From: an uncultured Microbacterium sp.
GTDB lineage: Bacteria; Actinomycetota; Actinomycetes; Actinomycetales; Microbacteriaceae
Direction: 5' to 3'
DNA: 5,588 nt
NCBI GenBank assembly: GCA_947647645.1
Contig: CANSLE010000177.1
Coordinates: 1 to 5,588, forward strand
Shown: piece after piece, positions 1 through 5,567 of the stretch
Layout: every line of letters begins with the position of its first letter
Position numbering within the stretch: the first letter of the stretch is position 1
Position numbers and translations under genes: made by a program
Notes under the pieces: generated by a model
The model's database searches: none
Told to the model about the DNA's origin: nothing
Seen by the model: the letters and a program-made list of their open reading frames with translations, nothing else

Positions 1-1397
1 CCCCGGTCCCGCGCGGAGCGCCGCGCACGCGTGCGATCGATCTCCGTCGCCTCGGGAAGAGCAGCCGCCGACTGGATCTCGCGCCACGCCGGCGACGCGG
101 CCGGACTCGAGCGGCCGAGCCAGGTCGACACGATACCGCCCTGCTCCCCCGTCGCCGCCGCCGCGTCCACGAGGCTCATCGCCCGGGGATACGCGCGGCG
201 CAGTGCCGGCACCAGCCGTCCGCTGTCGCCGGTCGTCGCGCCGTACATCGCGCCGAGCACGGCGATCTTCGCCTCCTGTCGGGTCTGGACGACGCCGCTC
301 GACACGATGCCCTCGTAGAGGTCCCGACCCCGTGCCGCCGAGGCGAGTGCCTCGTCGGACGCCATCGCGGCGAGGACGCGCGGCTCGAGCTGCGCCACGT
401 CGGCCACGACCAGTCGCCACCCGGGATCGGCACGCACGGCGGGGCGCAGTTGTCGTGGGATCTGCAGCGCTCCGCCCCCCGACGACGCCCACCGGCCCGT
501 GACCACGCCGCCGGGGACGTACACCGGGCGGAAGCGGCCGTCAGGAGCCCACTCGTCGAGCCATCCCCAGCCATTCGCGCTCATGAGCCTGGTCAGCTTC
601 TTGTACGCGAGGAGCGGGGCGATGGCCGGGTGATCGTACTCCCCCAGCTCCCAGCGGCTCGTGGACTGCGCGGCCACCCCGACGCGGTGCAGGCTCCGCA
701 GCAGCTTCGGCTGGGAGTCGAGGCTCGCGCTCGGATCGCCGAGGGCGGCGCGCACCTGTGCGGCGAGCTCACGAACCCGCTCCGGCGATTCCCCCGGCCC
801 CGGGCGCGATCCGAGGGCGTCCTCCAGGATCGCCTCGTGCGTCGCCCGGTCCCACGGCAGCCCCGCCTCGTGCATCTCCGCCGCGAGGAGGGCACCGGCG
901 GACTCCGCCGCGAGGAGCAGGCGTAGCCGTGCGGCATCCGTCGCGTCGCGCAGCGCCTGCTGCTGACGTCGGAACTCCGCCAGCGTCTCATCGGGATCAT
1001 CGGGGACTCCGGATGCCGCGGGCTCCTCGATCTCGAAGAGCGTCGGTGCCGGGGAAGGCGGGGCGATCGGATCATCGACCGCGACGTCCCAGCGCGTCGC
1101 CGCGCGCAGCGCGGAGGCGTCGGTCACGAGCGTGCTGCCGCGCAGGATCGCGTGTGACAGCCGGAGATCATGACACCGCGCCACGACGGCTCCGGCGCGG
1201 AGGACTGCGGGATACCAGCGGGTCGTGTCCGACCATACCCACCGCGCAGCGCGGTCGCCATCCCACCACGCGTCGAGGGGGCGTCGTTCGACGGCGACGA
1301 TCTCGAGCTCGGCGTCGACTGTCGTCACGACGGCGTGGTCGCTTTCCCTCGCGACCACGCGCCAGCGCGGCGAGCCCGCCGCGCTGGCGCGGTTCAC
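1..1397 (-). CDS. Actinobacterial family A DNA polymerase-like protein ('bifunctional 3'-5' exonuclease/DNA polymerase'), C-terminus cut by window edge
   Basis: My own translation of the minus strand gives 465 uninterrupted codons from GTG at 1397 to the window edge. The C-terminal half is a family A polymerase palm/fingers: T300-G301-R302 and LQIP at 311-314 match the Pol I TGR...LQNIP region. Motif A is DVAQLEPR at 333-340, with D333 as metal ligand and E338 at the steric-gate position. The O-helix is R373-K377-L381-Y385-G386, with Leu where Pol I has Phe. Motif C (HDE-type) is not in the window. The N-terminal third (WVWSDTTRWYP at 53-63) is typical of this actinobacterial group, but I cannot see classic DxE exonuclease acids, so that activity rests on family naming. 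The start is chosen because GGAGGA (1407-1412) sits 9 bases upstream and GTG overlaps the previous stop as GTGA. This is a paralogue of housekeeping PolA, probably in DNA repair (inference). An in-frame GTG at 1358 is a weaker alternative start. Confidence 0.9.
   Translation of the reverse strand, partial: MNRASAAGSPRWRVVARESDHAVVTTVDAELEIVAVERRPLDAWWDGDRAARWVWSDTTRWYPAVLRAGAVVARCHDLRLSHAILRGSTLVTDASALRAATRWDVAVDDPIAPPSPAPTLFEIEEPAASGVPDDPDETLAEFRRQQQALRDATDAARLRLLLAAESAGALLAAEMHEAGLPWDRATHEAILEDALGSRPGPGESPERVRELAAQVRAALGDPSASLDSQPKLLRSLHRVGVAAQSTSRWELGEYDHPAIAPLLAYKKLTRLMSANGWGWLDEWAPDGRFRPVYVPGGVVTGRWASSGGGALQIPRQLRPAVRADPGWRLVVADVAQLEPRVLAAMASDEALASAARGRDLYEGIVSSGVVQTRQEAKIAVLGAMYGATTGDSGRLVPALRRAYPRAMSLVDAAAATGEQGGIVSTWLGRSSPAASPAWREIQSAAALPEATEIDRTRARRSARDR
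1358..1391. repeat. Perfect 15-bp GC-rich inverted repeat (hairpin) at the start of the polymerase-like gene
   Basis: Arms 1358-1372 and 1377-1391 are perfect reverse complements, with a four-base loop AGCC (1373-1376). All 15 pairs were checked; 14 are G-C and one is A-T. In the minus-strand transcript it begins three bases after the GTG start codon of the polymerase-like gene and occupies codons 3 to about 13. No T-run follows on either strand, so it is not a standard intrinsic terminator. It may restrain translation initiation of the downstream gene unless the upstream ribosome arrives (inference). Confidence 0.85.
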
Positions 1398-2125
1398 AGA
1401 CCGGATTCCTCCGTGCGCACGAGGATGCCGCCACACTCCGGGCACATGACGACGTCGTCGTCGGCCGCCTGGCGGATCGTCTGCAGGTCGTTGCCGGAGA
1501 GCACCATGTGGCAGCCCTCGCAGGTCTTGCGGCGCAGCAGTCCCACGCCGACGCCGCGCGACGCGAGGCGCTCGTACAGGGCGAGGAGATCGCCGGGAAC
1601 GCGGGCGGCGATCGCTGCCCGGTCGCGCTGAGCGGCCTCACCGCGCGCCGTTGCGGACGCCACGCTCTCCTTCGCCGCCGCGCTCAGGCGGGCCCCTTCC
1701 TCGTTCACGGCCGCGATCGCGTCCTGCTGTGCCGACACAGCCGAGTCCGCCACCTCGAGGCGCTCCATCAGGTCGAGCTCGGCATCCTCGAGGTCGCTGG
1801 TGCGCTTCGCGAGCGACGCGAGCTCGTGCTCGAGACCCTGAGCCTCTTTGGCGTTGGCGGACGTCGACAGGCGGGCGGTGTCGCGGGCGACCCGAGCCTC
1901 CACGAGCGCCACATCGGACTCGAGACGCGCCAGTTCCGCCTTGACGTCGTCGCGCACGCCGAGAAGAGTCGTCAATTCGGAGGACATCGTCTGCCGCTGC
2001 GCGAGGAGCTCCTGGACCCGTCCGGCCTGCTCAGGGTTGCGGCGAGCGTGCTCCGCCGCGCGGATATCGGCGTCGAGGCTCGCGAGGTCGAGCAAGAGCA
2101 GCTGGTCGGCGGGTCGGGATTTCAC
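1394..2125 (-). CDS. C4-type zinc-ribbon protein with long N-terminal coiled coil
   Basis: A 243-residue protein. Residues about 5-175 are rich in Ala, Glu, Leu and Arg in heptad-like patterns with few Pro or Gly, predicting long antiparallel coiled-coil helices. The C-terminus carries a zinc ribbon: C202-x2-C205 (CEGC) and C228-x2-C231 (CPEC), with HMVLSG after the first pair. This matches the zf-RING_7-type family found across bacteria; Mycobacterium tuberculosis Rv2229c is, as I recall, a member and sits beside a Nif3-like gene. The function of the family is poorly defined; nucleic-acid binding or a scaffold role is plausible but inferred. It starts at GTG with no clear Shine-Dalgarno and a -10-like TAGGTT only six bases upstream, so its message may be leaderless. 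It is the first gene of a unit whose second gene is the polymerase-like gene, through a four-base overlap. No Nif3 gene lies upstream here; the upstream neighbour is a divergent permease. Confidence 0.92.
   Translation of the reverse strand: MKSRPADQLLLLDLASLDADIRAAEHARRNPEQAGRVQELLAQRQTMSSELTTLLGVRDDVKAELARLESDVALVEARVARDTARLSTSANAKEAQGLEHELASLAKRTSDLEDAELDLMERLEVADSAVSAQQDAIAAVNEEGARLSAAAKESVASATARGEAAQRDRAAIAARVPGDLLALYERLASRGVGVGLLRRKTCEGCHMVLSGNDLQTIRQAADDDVVMCPECGGILVRTEESGL
1407..1412 (-). promoter_or_regulatory. Shine-Dalgarno of the polymerase-like gene, inside the zinc-ribbon CDS
   Basis: Read on the minus strand, GGAGGA lies nine bases before the GTG at 1397, within the last codons of the zinc-ribbon gene. 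It supports the GTG that overlaps the TGA of that gene, and it suggests both independent initiation and translational coupling. Confidence 0.7.
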
Positions 2126-2131
2126 CGTCCC

Positions 2132-2137
2132 AACCTA
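2132..2137 (-). promoter_or_regulatory. Possible -10 box for leaderless zinc-ribbon transcript
   Basis: Read on the minus strand, TAGGTT fits the actinobacterial TAnnnT -10 pattern and ends six bases before the GTG start at 2125. That spacing would place the transcription start at or next to the start codon, giving a leaderless mRNA, which agrees with the absence of a clear Shine-Dalgarno. I see no convincing -35 box at 16-18 bases. Confidence 0.35.
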
Positions 2138-2161
2138 CCCCGACATGTGGACAGGCGTTCC

Positions 2162-2190
2162 GGTGACTCTCGTCCCGCGATTAGCATGAT
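2162..2190 (+). promoter_or_regulatory. Possible permease promoter
   Basis: GTGACT (2163-2168) and CATGAT (2185-2190) each match four of six positions of the -35 and -10 consensus, with a 16-base spacer. TAGCAT (2182-2187), overlapping the second box, is an alternative TAnnnT -10. The location, about 55 bases before the permease ATG in the divergent gap, is suitable. Only consensus similarity supports this. Confidence 0.35.
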
Positions 2191-2199
2191 CACCCTGAC

Positions 2200-2228
2200 C
2201 GCGGCGCCGCGACGGCATCCCCGCGGGG
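2200..2228. repeat. Two short perfect palindromes in the permease leader
   Basis: CGCGGCGCCGCG (2200-2211) and CCCCGCGGGG (2219-2228) are perfect palindromes of 12 and 10 bases, six bases ahead of the permease Shine-Dalgarno. They could be operator sites or leader RNA structure. In DNA this G+C-rich such palindromes also arise by chance, so no role is assigned. Confidence 0.4.
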
Positions 2229-2233
2229 TCCAC

Positions 2234-2241
2234 GGAGGAGG
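2234..2241 (+). promoter_or_regulatory. Shine-Dalgarno of the permease gene
   Basis: GGAGGAGG is strongly complementary to the 16S rRNA 3' end. Its first GGAGG is seven bases from the ATG at 2246. It fixes the start and argues against the upstream in-frame extension. Confidence 0.85.
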
Positions 2242-2245
2242 CGCC

Positions 2246-3748
2246 ATGAGCGTGATGCGCACGAAGTCCATCGAACGGTCCATCGCGGATACGGAGGAGC
2301 CGGAGTTCCGCCTCCGCAAGTCGCTGTCCGCGCTCGATCTGACCGTCTTCGGTGTGGGCGTCGTGATCGGGGCCGGCATCTTCACCCTCACCGGACGCGC
2401 GGCGCACGAGGTCGCAGGCCCCGCGGTGGTCCTCAGCTTCATCGTGGCCTCCATCGCCTGTGCCCTCGCGGCCATGTGCTACGCCGAGTTTGCCTCGACG
2501 GTCCCCGTCTCGGGGTCGGCGTACACCTTCTCTTACGCCTCCCTGGGTGAGTTGTTCGCGTGGATCATCGGGTGGGACCTCATCCTCGAGATGTTCCTCG
2601 GCGCGAGCGTGGTCGCCCAAGGCTGGAGCGCCTACCTCGGGGTTCTGCTCGGTCAACTCGGCATCCCCCTGCCGGCGGCGATCGCGTACGGCGGAACGGT
2701 CGACGTGATGGCGATCCTGCTGGTGATCGTGCTGGGAGCGCTCATGACCGCCGGCATCCGTGAGTCGATGCGGGTGAACCTCGTGCTCGTCGGCGTGAAG
2801 CTCTTCATCGTGCTCTTCGTCATCGTCGCCGGGATCATGTTCATCAACCCGGCCAACTACACGCCGTTCGTCCCGGATGCCGCGCCACGGGAGGCCGCGA
2901 CGGGTCTCACGCAGCCGTTGCTGCAGTTCCTCTCCGGGTCGGCGCCGATGGCGTTCGGCGTCGGCGGCATCCTCGCCGGGGCGGCCCTGGTCTTCTTCGC
3001 GTACATCGGCTTCGACGTCGTCGCGACCACGGCCGAAGAGACCAAGAACCCGCAGCGGGATCTCCCGATCGGCATCATCGCCTCGCTGGCGATCTGCACC
3101 CTGCTGTACTGCGCCGTCGCCTTCGTCGTGACCGGCATGGTGCGCTACGACGAGCTGGATCCCGCAGCGGCCCTCGCCAACGCCTTCACCCATCACGGAC
3201 AGGCGTGGATGGCGACGGTCATCTCGGCCGGTGCGGTCGCGGGTCTGACGACCGTCGTGCTGACGCTGCTCATCGGTGCCACGCGCATCATCTTCGCGAT
3301 GTCGCGCGACGGGCTGTTGCCCCAGAGGCTCGCGAAGGTCCACGCGACCCGGCGCACGCCCTGGGTGATCTCGATCATCGTGACGGCGATCGTCGCCCTC
3401 GTGGCCGGCCTCACGCCGATCGGGGTGCTGGAGGAGATGGTGAACATCGGCACGCTGTCGGCGTTCGTGCTCGTGTCGGTCGGCGTCGTGGTCCTGCGTC
3501 GCACTCGTCCCGACCTGAAGCGAGGCTTCCGCGTCCCGTGGAGCCCCGTGCTGCCGATCCTGTCCGCCGTCATCTGCGTCTACCTCATGCTCAACCTCAC
3601 CGTGGAGACCTGGCTGCGGTTCCTCATCTGGCTCGTCATCGGGTTCGTCGTGTACGTCGCCTACTCGCGCCGTCACTCGCGGCTCGGCACGGACGGCGAC
3701 GTCTACCTCAACCCCGCCGAGCCGCGCGTGGTCGGACGCGACTCGTGA
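2246..3748 (+). CDS. APC superfamily amino acid permease (cationic amino acid transporter-like)
   Basis: A 500-residue integral membrane protein that would take up amino acids by proton- or cation-coupled symport across the cytoplasmic membrane (family knowledge). About 12 hydrophobic segments are visible, roughly at 30-50, 58-80, 98-120, 153-172, 180-200, 240-262, 276-298, 322-346, 372-390, 396-417, 431-451 and 455-474. The substrate-binding break of helix 1 is VIGAGIFTLTG (40-50). The segment FFAYIGFDVVATTAEETKNP (250-269) followed by QRDLPIGI is a hallmark of the CAT-type branch (TC 2.A.3.3). FRVPWSP (428-434) near the end is also typical. Exact substrate cannot be read from sequence. The start is the ATG preceded by GGAGG (2234-2238) with a seven-base spacer; an open frame continues far upstream but is antisense to the zinc-ribbon and polymerase genes and is not coding. 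It appears to be a single-gene unit. Confidence 0.95.
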   Translation: MSVMRTKSIERSIADTEEPEFRLRKSLSALDLTVFGVGVVIGAGIFTLTGRAAHEVAGPAVVLSFIVASIACALAAMCYAEFASTVPVSGSAYTFSYASLGELFAWIIGWDLILEMFLGASVVAQGWSAYLGVLLGQLGIPLPAAIAYGGTVDVMAILLVIVLGALMTAGIRESMRVNLVLVGVKLFIVLFVIVAGIMFINPANYTPFVPDAAPREAATGLTQPLLQFLSGSAPMAFGVGGILAGAALVFFAYIGFDVVATTAEETKNPQRDLPIGIIASLAICTLLYCAVAFVVTGMVRYDELDPAAALANAFTHHGQAWMATVISAGAVAGLTTVVLTLLIGATRIIFAMSRDGLLPQRLAKVHATRRTPWVISIIVTAIVALVAGLTPIGVLEEMVNIGTLSAFVLVSVGVVVLRRTRPDLKRGFRVPWSPVLPILSAVICVYLMLNLTVETWLRFLIWLVIGFVVYVAYSRRHSRLGTDGDVYLNPAEPRVVGRDS

Positions 3749-3762
3749 TCGCCCCGTCCTCC

Positions 3763-3768
3763 TAGACT
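3763..3768 (+). promoter_or_regulatory. Possible -10 box of the tRNA-Val gene
   Basis: TAGACT fits TAnnnT and would put a transcription start a few bases ahead of the mature tRNA 5' end at 3779. It lies in a 30-base gap after the permease stop and in the loop of a weak CCTCC/GGAGG pairing (3758-3762 with 3771-3775). No good -35 is seen. The tRNA may equally be read through from the permease. Confidence 0.4.
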
Positions 3769-3778
3769 GGGGAGGTCA

Positions 3779-3851
3779 GGGCCTTTAGCTCAGCTGGTAG
3801 AGCGCCACGTTTACACCGTGGATGTCGTCGGTTCGATCCCGGCAGGGCCCA
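3779..3851 (+). tRNA. tRNA-Val (anticodon TAC)
   Basis: A 73-base cloverleaf, intact over its whole length. The acceptor stem pairs 3779-3785 with 3844-3850 (one T-G wobble) and the discriminator is A3851. The D stem is GCTC/GAGC (3788-3791, 3800-3803). The anticodon stem is CCACG/CGTGG (3805-3809, 3817-3821) with loop TTTACAC, so the anticodon is TAC (3812-3814), decoding GTA and other GTN valine codons. The variable loop has five bases. The T arm is GTCGG/CCGGC (3827-3831, 3839-3843) with loop TTCGATC. The following bases are CCC, so the 3' CCA is not fully encoded and would be added by the CCA enzyme. Its 3' 41 bases overlap, in antisense, the end of the integrase gene, and it appears to be the target of the element on its right. 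The gene remains functional because the full 3' half is present at the junction. Confidence 0.97.
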
Positions 3852-5511
3852 CCCAATGTTCGATGTTCAAACCCGCGACATGAGCGGGTTGAGCATAGTC
3901 GCCTGCCTGTAGCCGTGCATCGAAGGCCAGCGCCTCTGTGTGGAGGGCGGGATCGAACAGCGTGTCGAAGGGCTCGCCGTGCTCTGCGTCCACGGTGTCG
4001 GCGCTCTCGACCTCGTAGATGTTGATCCGCTCGAAGAACGCCTGGTTGGCAATGCGACGCAAGGAGTCATCGAGGCTCATGTAGATCGCGTGAGCATTGC
4101 CGGCCAGAGCCAGGCAGTCTTCGAGGTGGGCCTTGGCCTGGTCGTACTCGACCTCCCCGGCCTCGATACGCGAGTCGAGGAACGCGAGCCGCCGGGAGAG
4201 GCGGTCTTGTTCCTCTTTGAGCAGGTCGAGCGGCACGGCCCCGGCGTGGTGGGCGTGCAGCAGGCTGCGACGTTCGTCGCGGAGCTGGTCGCGTTCGGTC
4301 ACCAGCGTTCGCCGCTCAGCCTTGCTCGCGATGTGCAGGTCATCGAACTGGCGGGTGAGCATATGCCGGAGCGCGGTGACGACGTGTTCGGGAATCTGCA
4401 CTTGCCTGTAGTAGTCCTCGATCTTCTGCTCGATGTCGGCCACGGGCATCGCCTGCCGGGTGCAGTTGGTGCGCTTGGAGTGCCGGCCGGCGCAGATGAA
4501 GTACGGGTAGACGTTCCCGTGCCGGTTCTTGGCGTGGGTGACCATGAGCCGGGAGCCGCAGTCGCCGCAGTAGATCGTGCCTTTCAGGTAGTGGTCGTGG
4601 GCCTGCGTCTTCTCTCCGGAGACCTGGTGGGCGGTGAGGACGTTCTGCACGCGGTACCACATCTCGGGGCTGACCAGCGGCTCGTGCAGACCGTCGTAGG
4701 AGGCGCCGCGGAAGATCACGTCGCCCTTGTAGTACGGGTTCGACAGCATCCGTTGGATCGTGGAGAGTGCGGGCGGCTTCGCCGGGCGCTTCGGGGTCGG
4801 TACGGTCGTGAGCCCGCGGTCGATCAACTCCTCGCGCAAGGTGATGGTCGAGTAGTTTCCACTCGCGTATGCCTCGAACGCCCACTTGACGAGCGCGGCG
4901 CGATCAGGGTCTGGCTCAACGGTGGGAACGTCGCGACCCAGCTCGTCGCGCTTGTGGACGTTGAGGTAGCCGAGGGGCGCGCGGGCAACCGTGCCACCAG
5001 TGGCCGCCTTCTGCGTCATGCCTTTGGTGACCTCGCTGGCGAGGTTGCGGGAGTAGAACTCCGCGATCGTGGACATGATGCCGTGCAGCAGCATTCCCGA
5101 AGGCGTCTCATCGATGTTCTCCGTGGCCGAGACGAGCATCACCCCGGCCTCCCTGAGCGCGAGGTGGATCGTTACGTCGTCGGCGCGGTTGCGGGCGAGC
5201 CGGTCGACCTTGTGGACGATGCAGTACGCAACATGGTGGGCCTTGACGTACTGGATCATCCGTATCAGCTCAGGCCGGTCGGCCTTGCGTGCGGACTCGC
5301 CCGCGTCGATGAACTCCTCTACGACGATCGCGTTGAGGTCGCGGGCCTTGCGTAGATTCGCGTCGCGCTGGGCGGGGATGGAGAATCCCTCGTTGCGGCC
5401 TCCGCGCTCTGCCTGCTCCTTGGTGGAGACGCGCAGGTAGGAGACGGCGAGCGTCGTGGTCTCGCCCAAACGATCGAGGCTCGTCGGCGGTGCCGGGGGC
5501 GCCAGTGTCAT
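3811..5511 (-). CDS. Large serine recombinase (site-specific integrase)
   Basis: A 566-residue recombinase that integrates and excises the element by serine-mediated double-strand cleavage at short att sites. The N-terminal resolvase domain (about 21-165) has the nucleophile S29 in YLRVSTKEQ (25-33), with R27, and KVDRLARN (101-108) supplying further active-site arginines. APLGY (178-182) opens the Recombinase domain, with NPYYKG at 259-264. A zinc ribbon follows: C315-x2-C318 (CGDC), C340 and C350. A helical coiled-coil stretch rich in charged residues spans about 390-465 and would serve synapsis and direction control in this family. The ATG start has AGAGGA ten bases upstream (5522-5527). 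The last 13 residues (VGPAGIEPTTSTV) and TAA stop are antisense tRNA-Val sequence, so the native C-terminus ends elsewhere or is completed by the attachment site. Codon use is less G+C-extreme than in the left-hand genes. No excisionase (recombination directionality factor) is visible nearby. Confidence 0.95.
   Translation of the reverse strand: MTLAPPAPPTSLDRLGETTTLAVSYLRVSTKEQAERGGRNEGFSIPAQRDANLRKARDLNAIVVEEFIDAGESARKADRPELIRMIQYVKAHHVAYCIVHKVDRLARNRADDVTIHLALREAGVMLVSATENIDETPSGMLLHGIMSTIAEFYSRNLASEVTKGMTQKAATGGTVARAPLGYLNVHKRDELGRDVPTVEPDPDRAALVKWAFEAYASGNYSTITLREELIDRGLTTVPTPKRPAKPPALSTIQRMLSNPYYKGDVIFRGASYDGLHEPLVSPEMWYRVQNVLTAHQVSGEKTQAHDHYLKGTIYCGDCGSRLMVTHAKNRHGNVYPYFICAGRHSKRTNCTRQAMPVADIEQKIEDYYRQVQIPEHVVTALRHMLTRQFDDLHIASKAERRTLVTERDQLRDERRSLLHAHHAGAVPLDLLKEEQDRLSRRLAFLDSRIEAGEVEYDQAKAHLEDCLALAGNAHAIYMSLDDSLRRIANQAFFERINIYEVESADTVDAEHGEPFDTLFDPALHTEALAFDARLQAGDYAQPAHVAGLNIEHWVGPAGIEPTTSTV
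3814..3896. other. Probable attachment-site junction (attL or attR) of the integrated element
   Basis: The chromosome-side tRNA gene and the element-side integrase meet here. The integrase is oriented towards the tRNA and ends inside it, which is the usual int-next-to-att layout. Within the interval are the tRNA 3' half and, just outside it, a tandem ATGTTC pair (3856-3861, 3863-3868) and a 13-bp imperfect hairpin (3863-3896). The exact crossover cannot be fixed without the other end of the element or an empty site. Confidence 0.5.
3863..3896. repeat. Imperfect inverted repeat just inside the element
   Basis: The left arm 3863-3876 pairs with the right arm 3884-3896 over 13 base pairs, with one bulged A (one of 3869-3871) and one T-G wobble in RNA (T3866/G3893). 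The seven-base loop is GACATGA. The core CCCGC/GCGGG is perfect. It lies 12 bases from the tRNA 3' end and within the last codons of the integrase. Its position suits an integrase-binding arm of the att site or a 3' RNA structure after the tRNA; no T-run follows. Confidence 0.65.
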
Positions 5512-5520
5512 GAGTCGTGT

Positions 5521-5528
5521 TTCCTCTC
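5521..5528 (-). promoter_or_regulatory. Shine-Dalgarno of the integrase gene
   Basis: Read on the minus strand, GAGAGGAA lies about nine to ten bases before the ATG at 5511. It is a moderate match to the consensus and supports this start over an upstream one. Confidence 0.6.
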
Positions 5529-5545
5529 ACCAAAGGTGGGAGCCA

Positions 5546-5567
5546 GCACGACGGCGAACCGTCATGC
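5546..5567. repeat. Hairpin upstream of the integrase gene
   Basis: GACGG (5550-5554) pairs with CCGTC (5559-5563) around a four-base loop. After one C-A mismatch, GCA (5546-5548) pairs with TGC (5565-5567). On the integrase-sense strand the loop reads TTCG. It ends 35 bases before the integrase ATG and could lie in its leader or promoter region. The element sequence continues past the window, so context is missing. Confidence 0.5.

Noticed and set aside
31..926. Several short open frames over the polymerase-like gene on both strands
   Set aside because: All are in frames other than the 465-codon minus-strand frame that carries the polymerase motifs. Their translations are Arg/Pro/Ser-rich shadows.
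2162..2194. GGTGA ... TCACC inverted repeat as an operator
   Set aside because: The half-sites are five bases with a 23-base gap, too weak to support against chance.
758..2245. In-frame open extension upstream of the permease ATG
   Set aside because: It is antisense to the well-supported zinc-ribbon and polymerase genes, has low-complexity Arg/Pro/Ala-rich translation, and the permease has a strong Shine-Dalgarno at 2234. Long open frames on the opposite strand are expected at this G+C content.
2135..3676. 513-codon open frame on the minus strand opposite the permease
   Set aside because: The translation is dominated by Asp, Arg, His, Glu and Gly with no domain, typical of the mirror of a membrane protein gene in G+C-rich DNA. 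The plus-strand permease explains the region.
3752..3775. Intrinsic terminator between permease and tRNA
   Set aside because: Only a five-pair CCTCC/GGAGG stem is available and no T-run follows. The TAGACT in its loop is better explained as a -10 box of the tRNA promoter.
3940..5355. 471-codon open frame on the plus strand opposite the integrase
   Set aside because: It is a mirror of the integrase codons, without recognisable motifs or a convincing ribosome binding site, while the integrase has clear catalytic and zinc-ribbon motifs.
3811..5511. CRISPR, toxin-antitoxin or defence cargo next to the integrase
   Set aside because: No repeat-spacer pattern and no second gene is visible on the element side. 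Only the integrase and 77 bases of leader are in the window.
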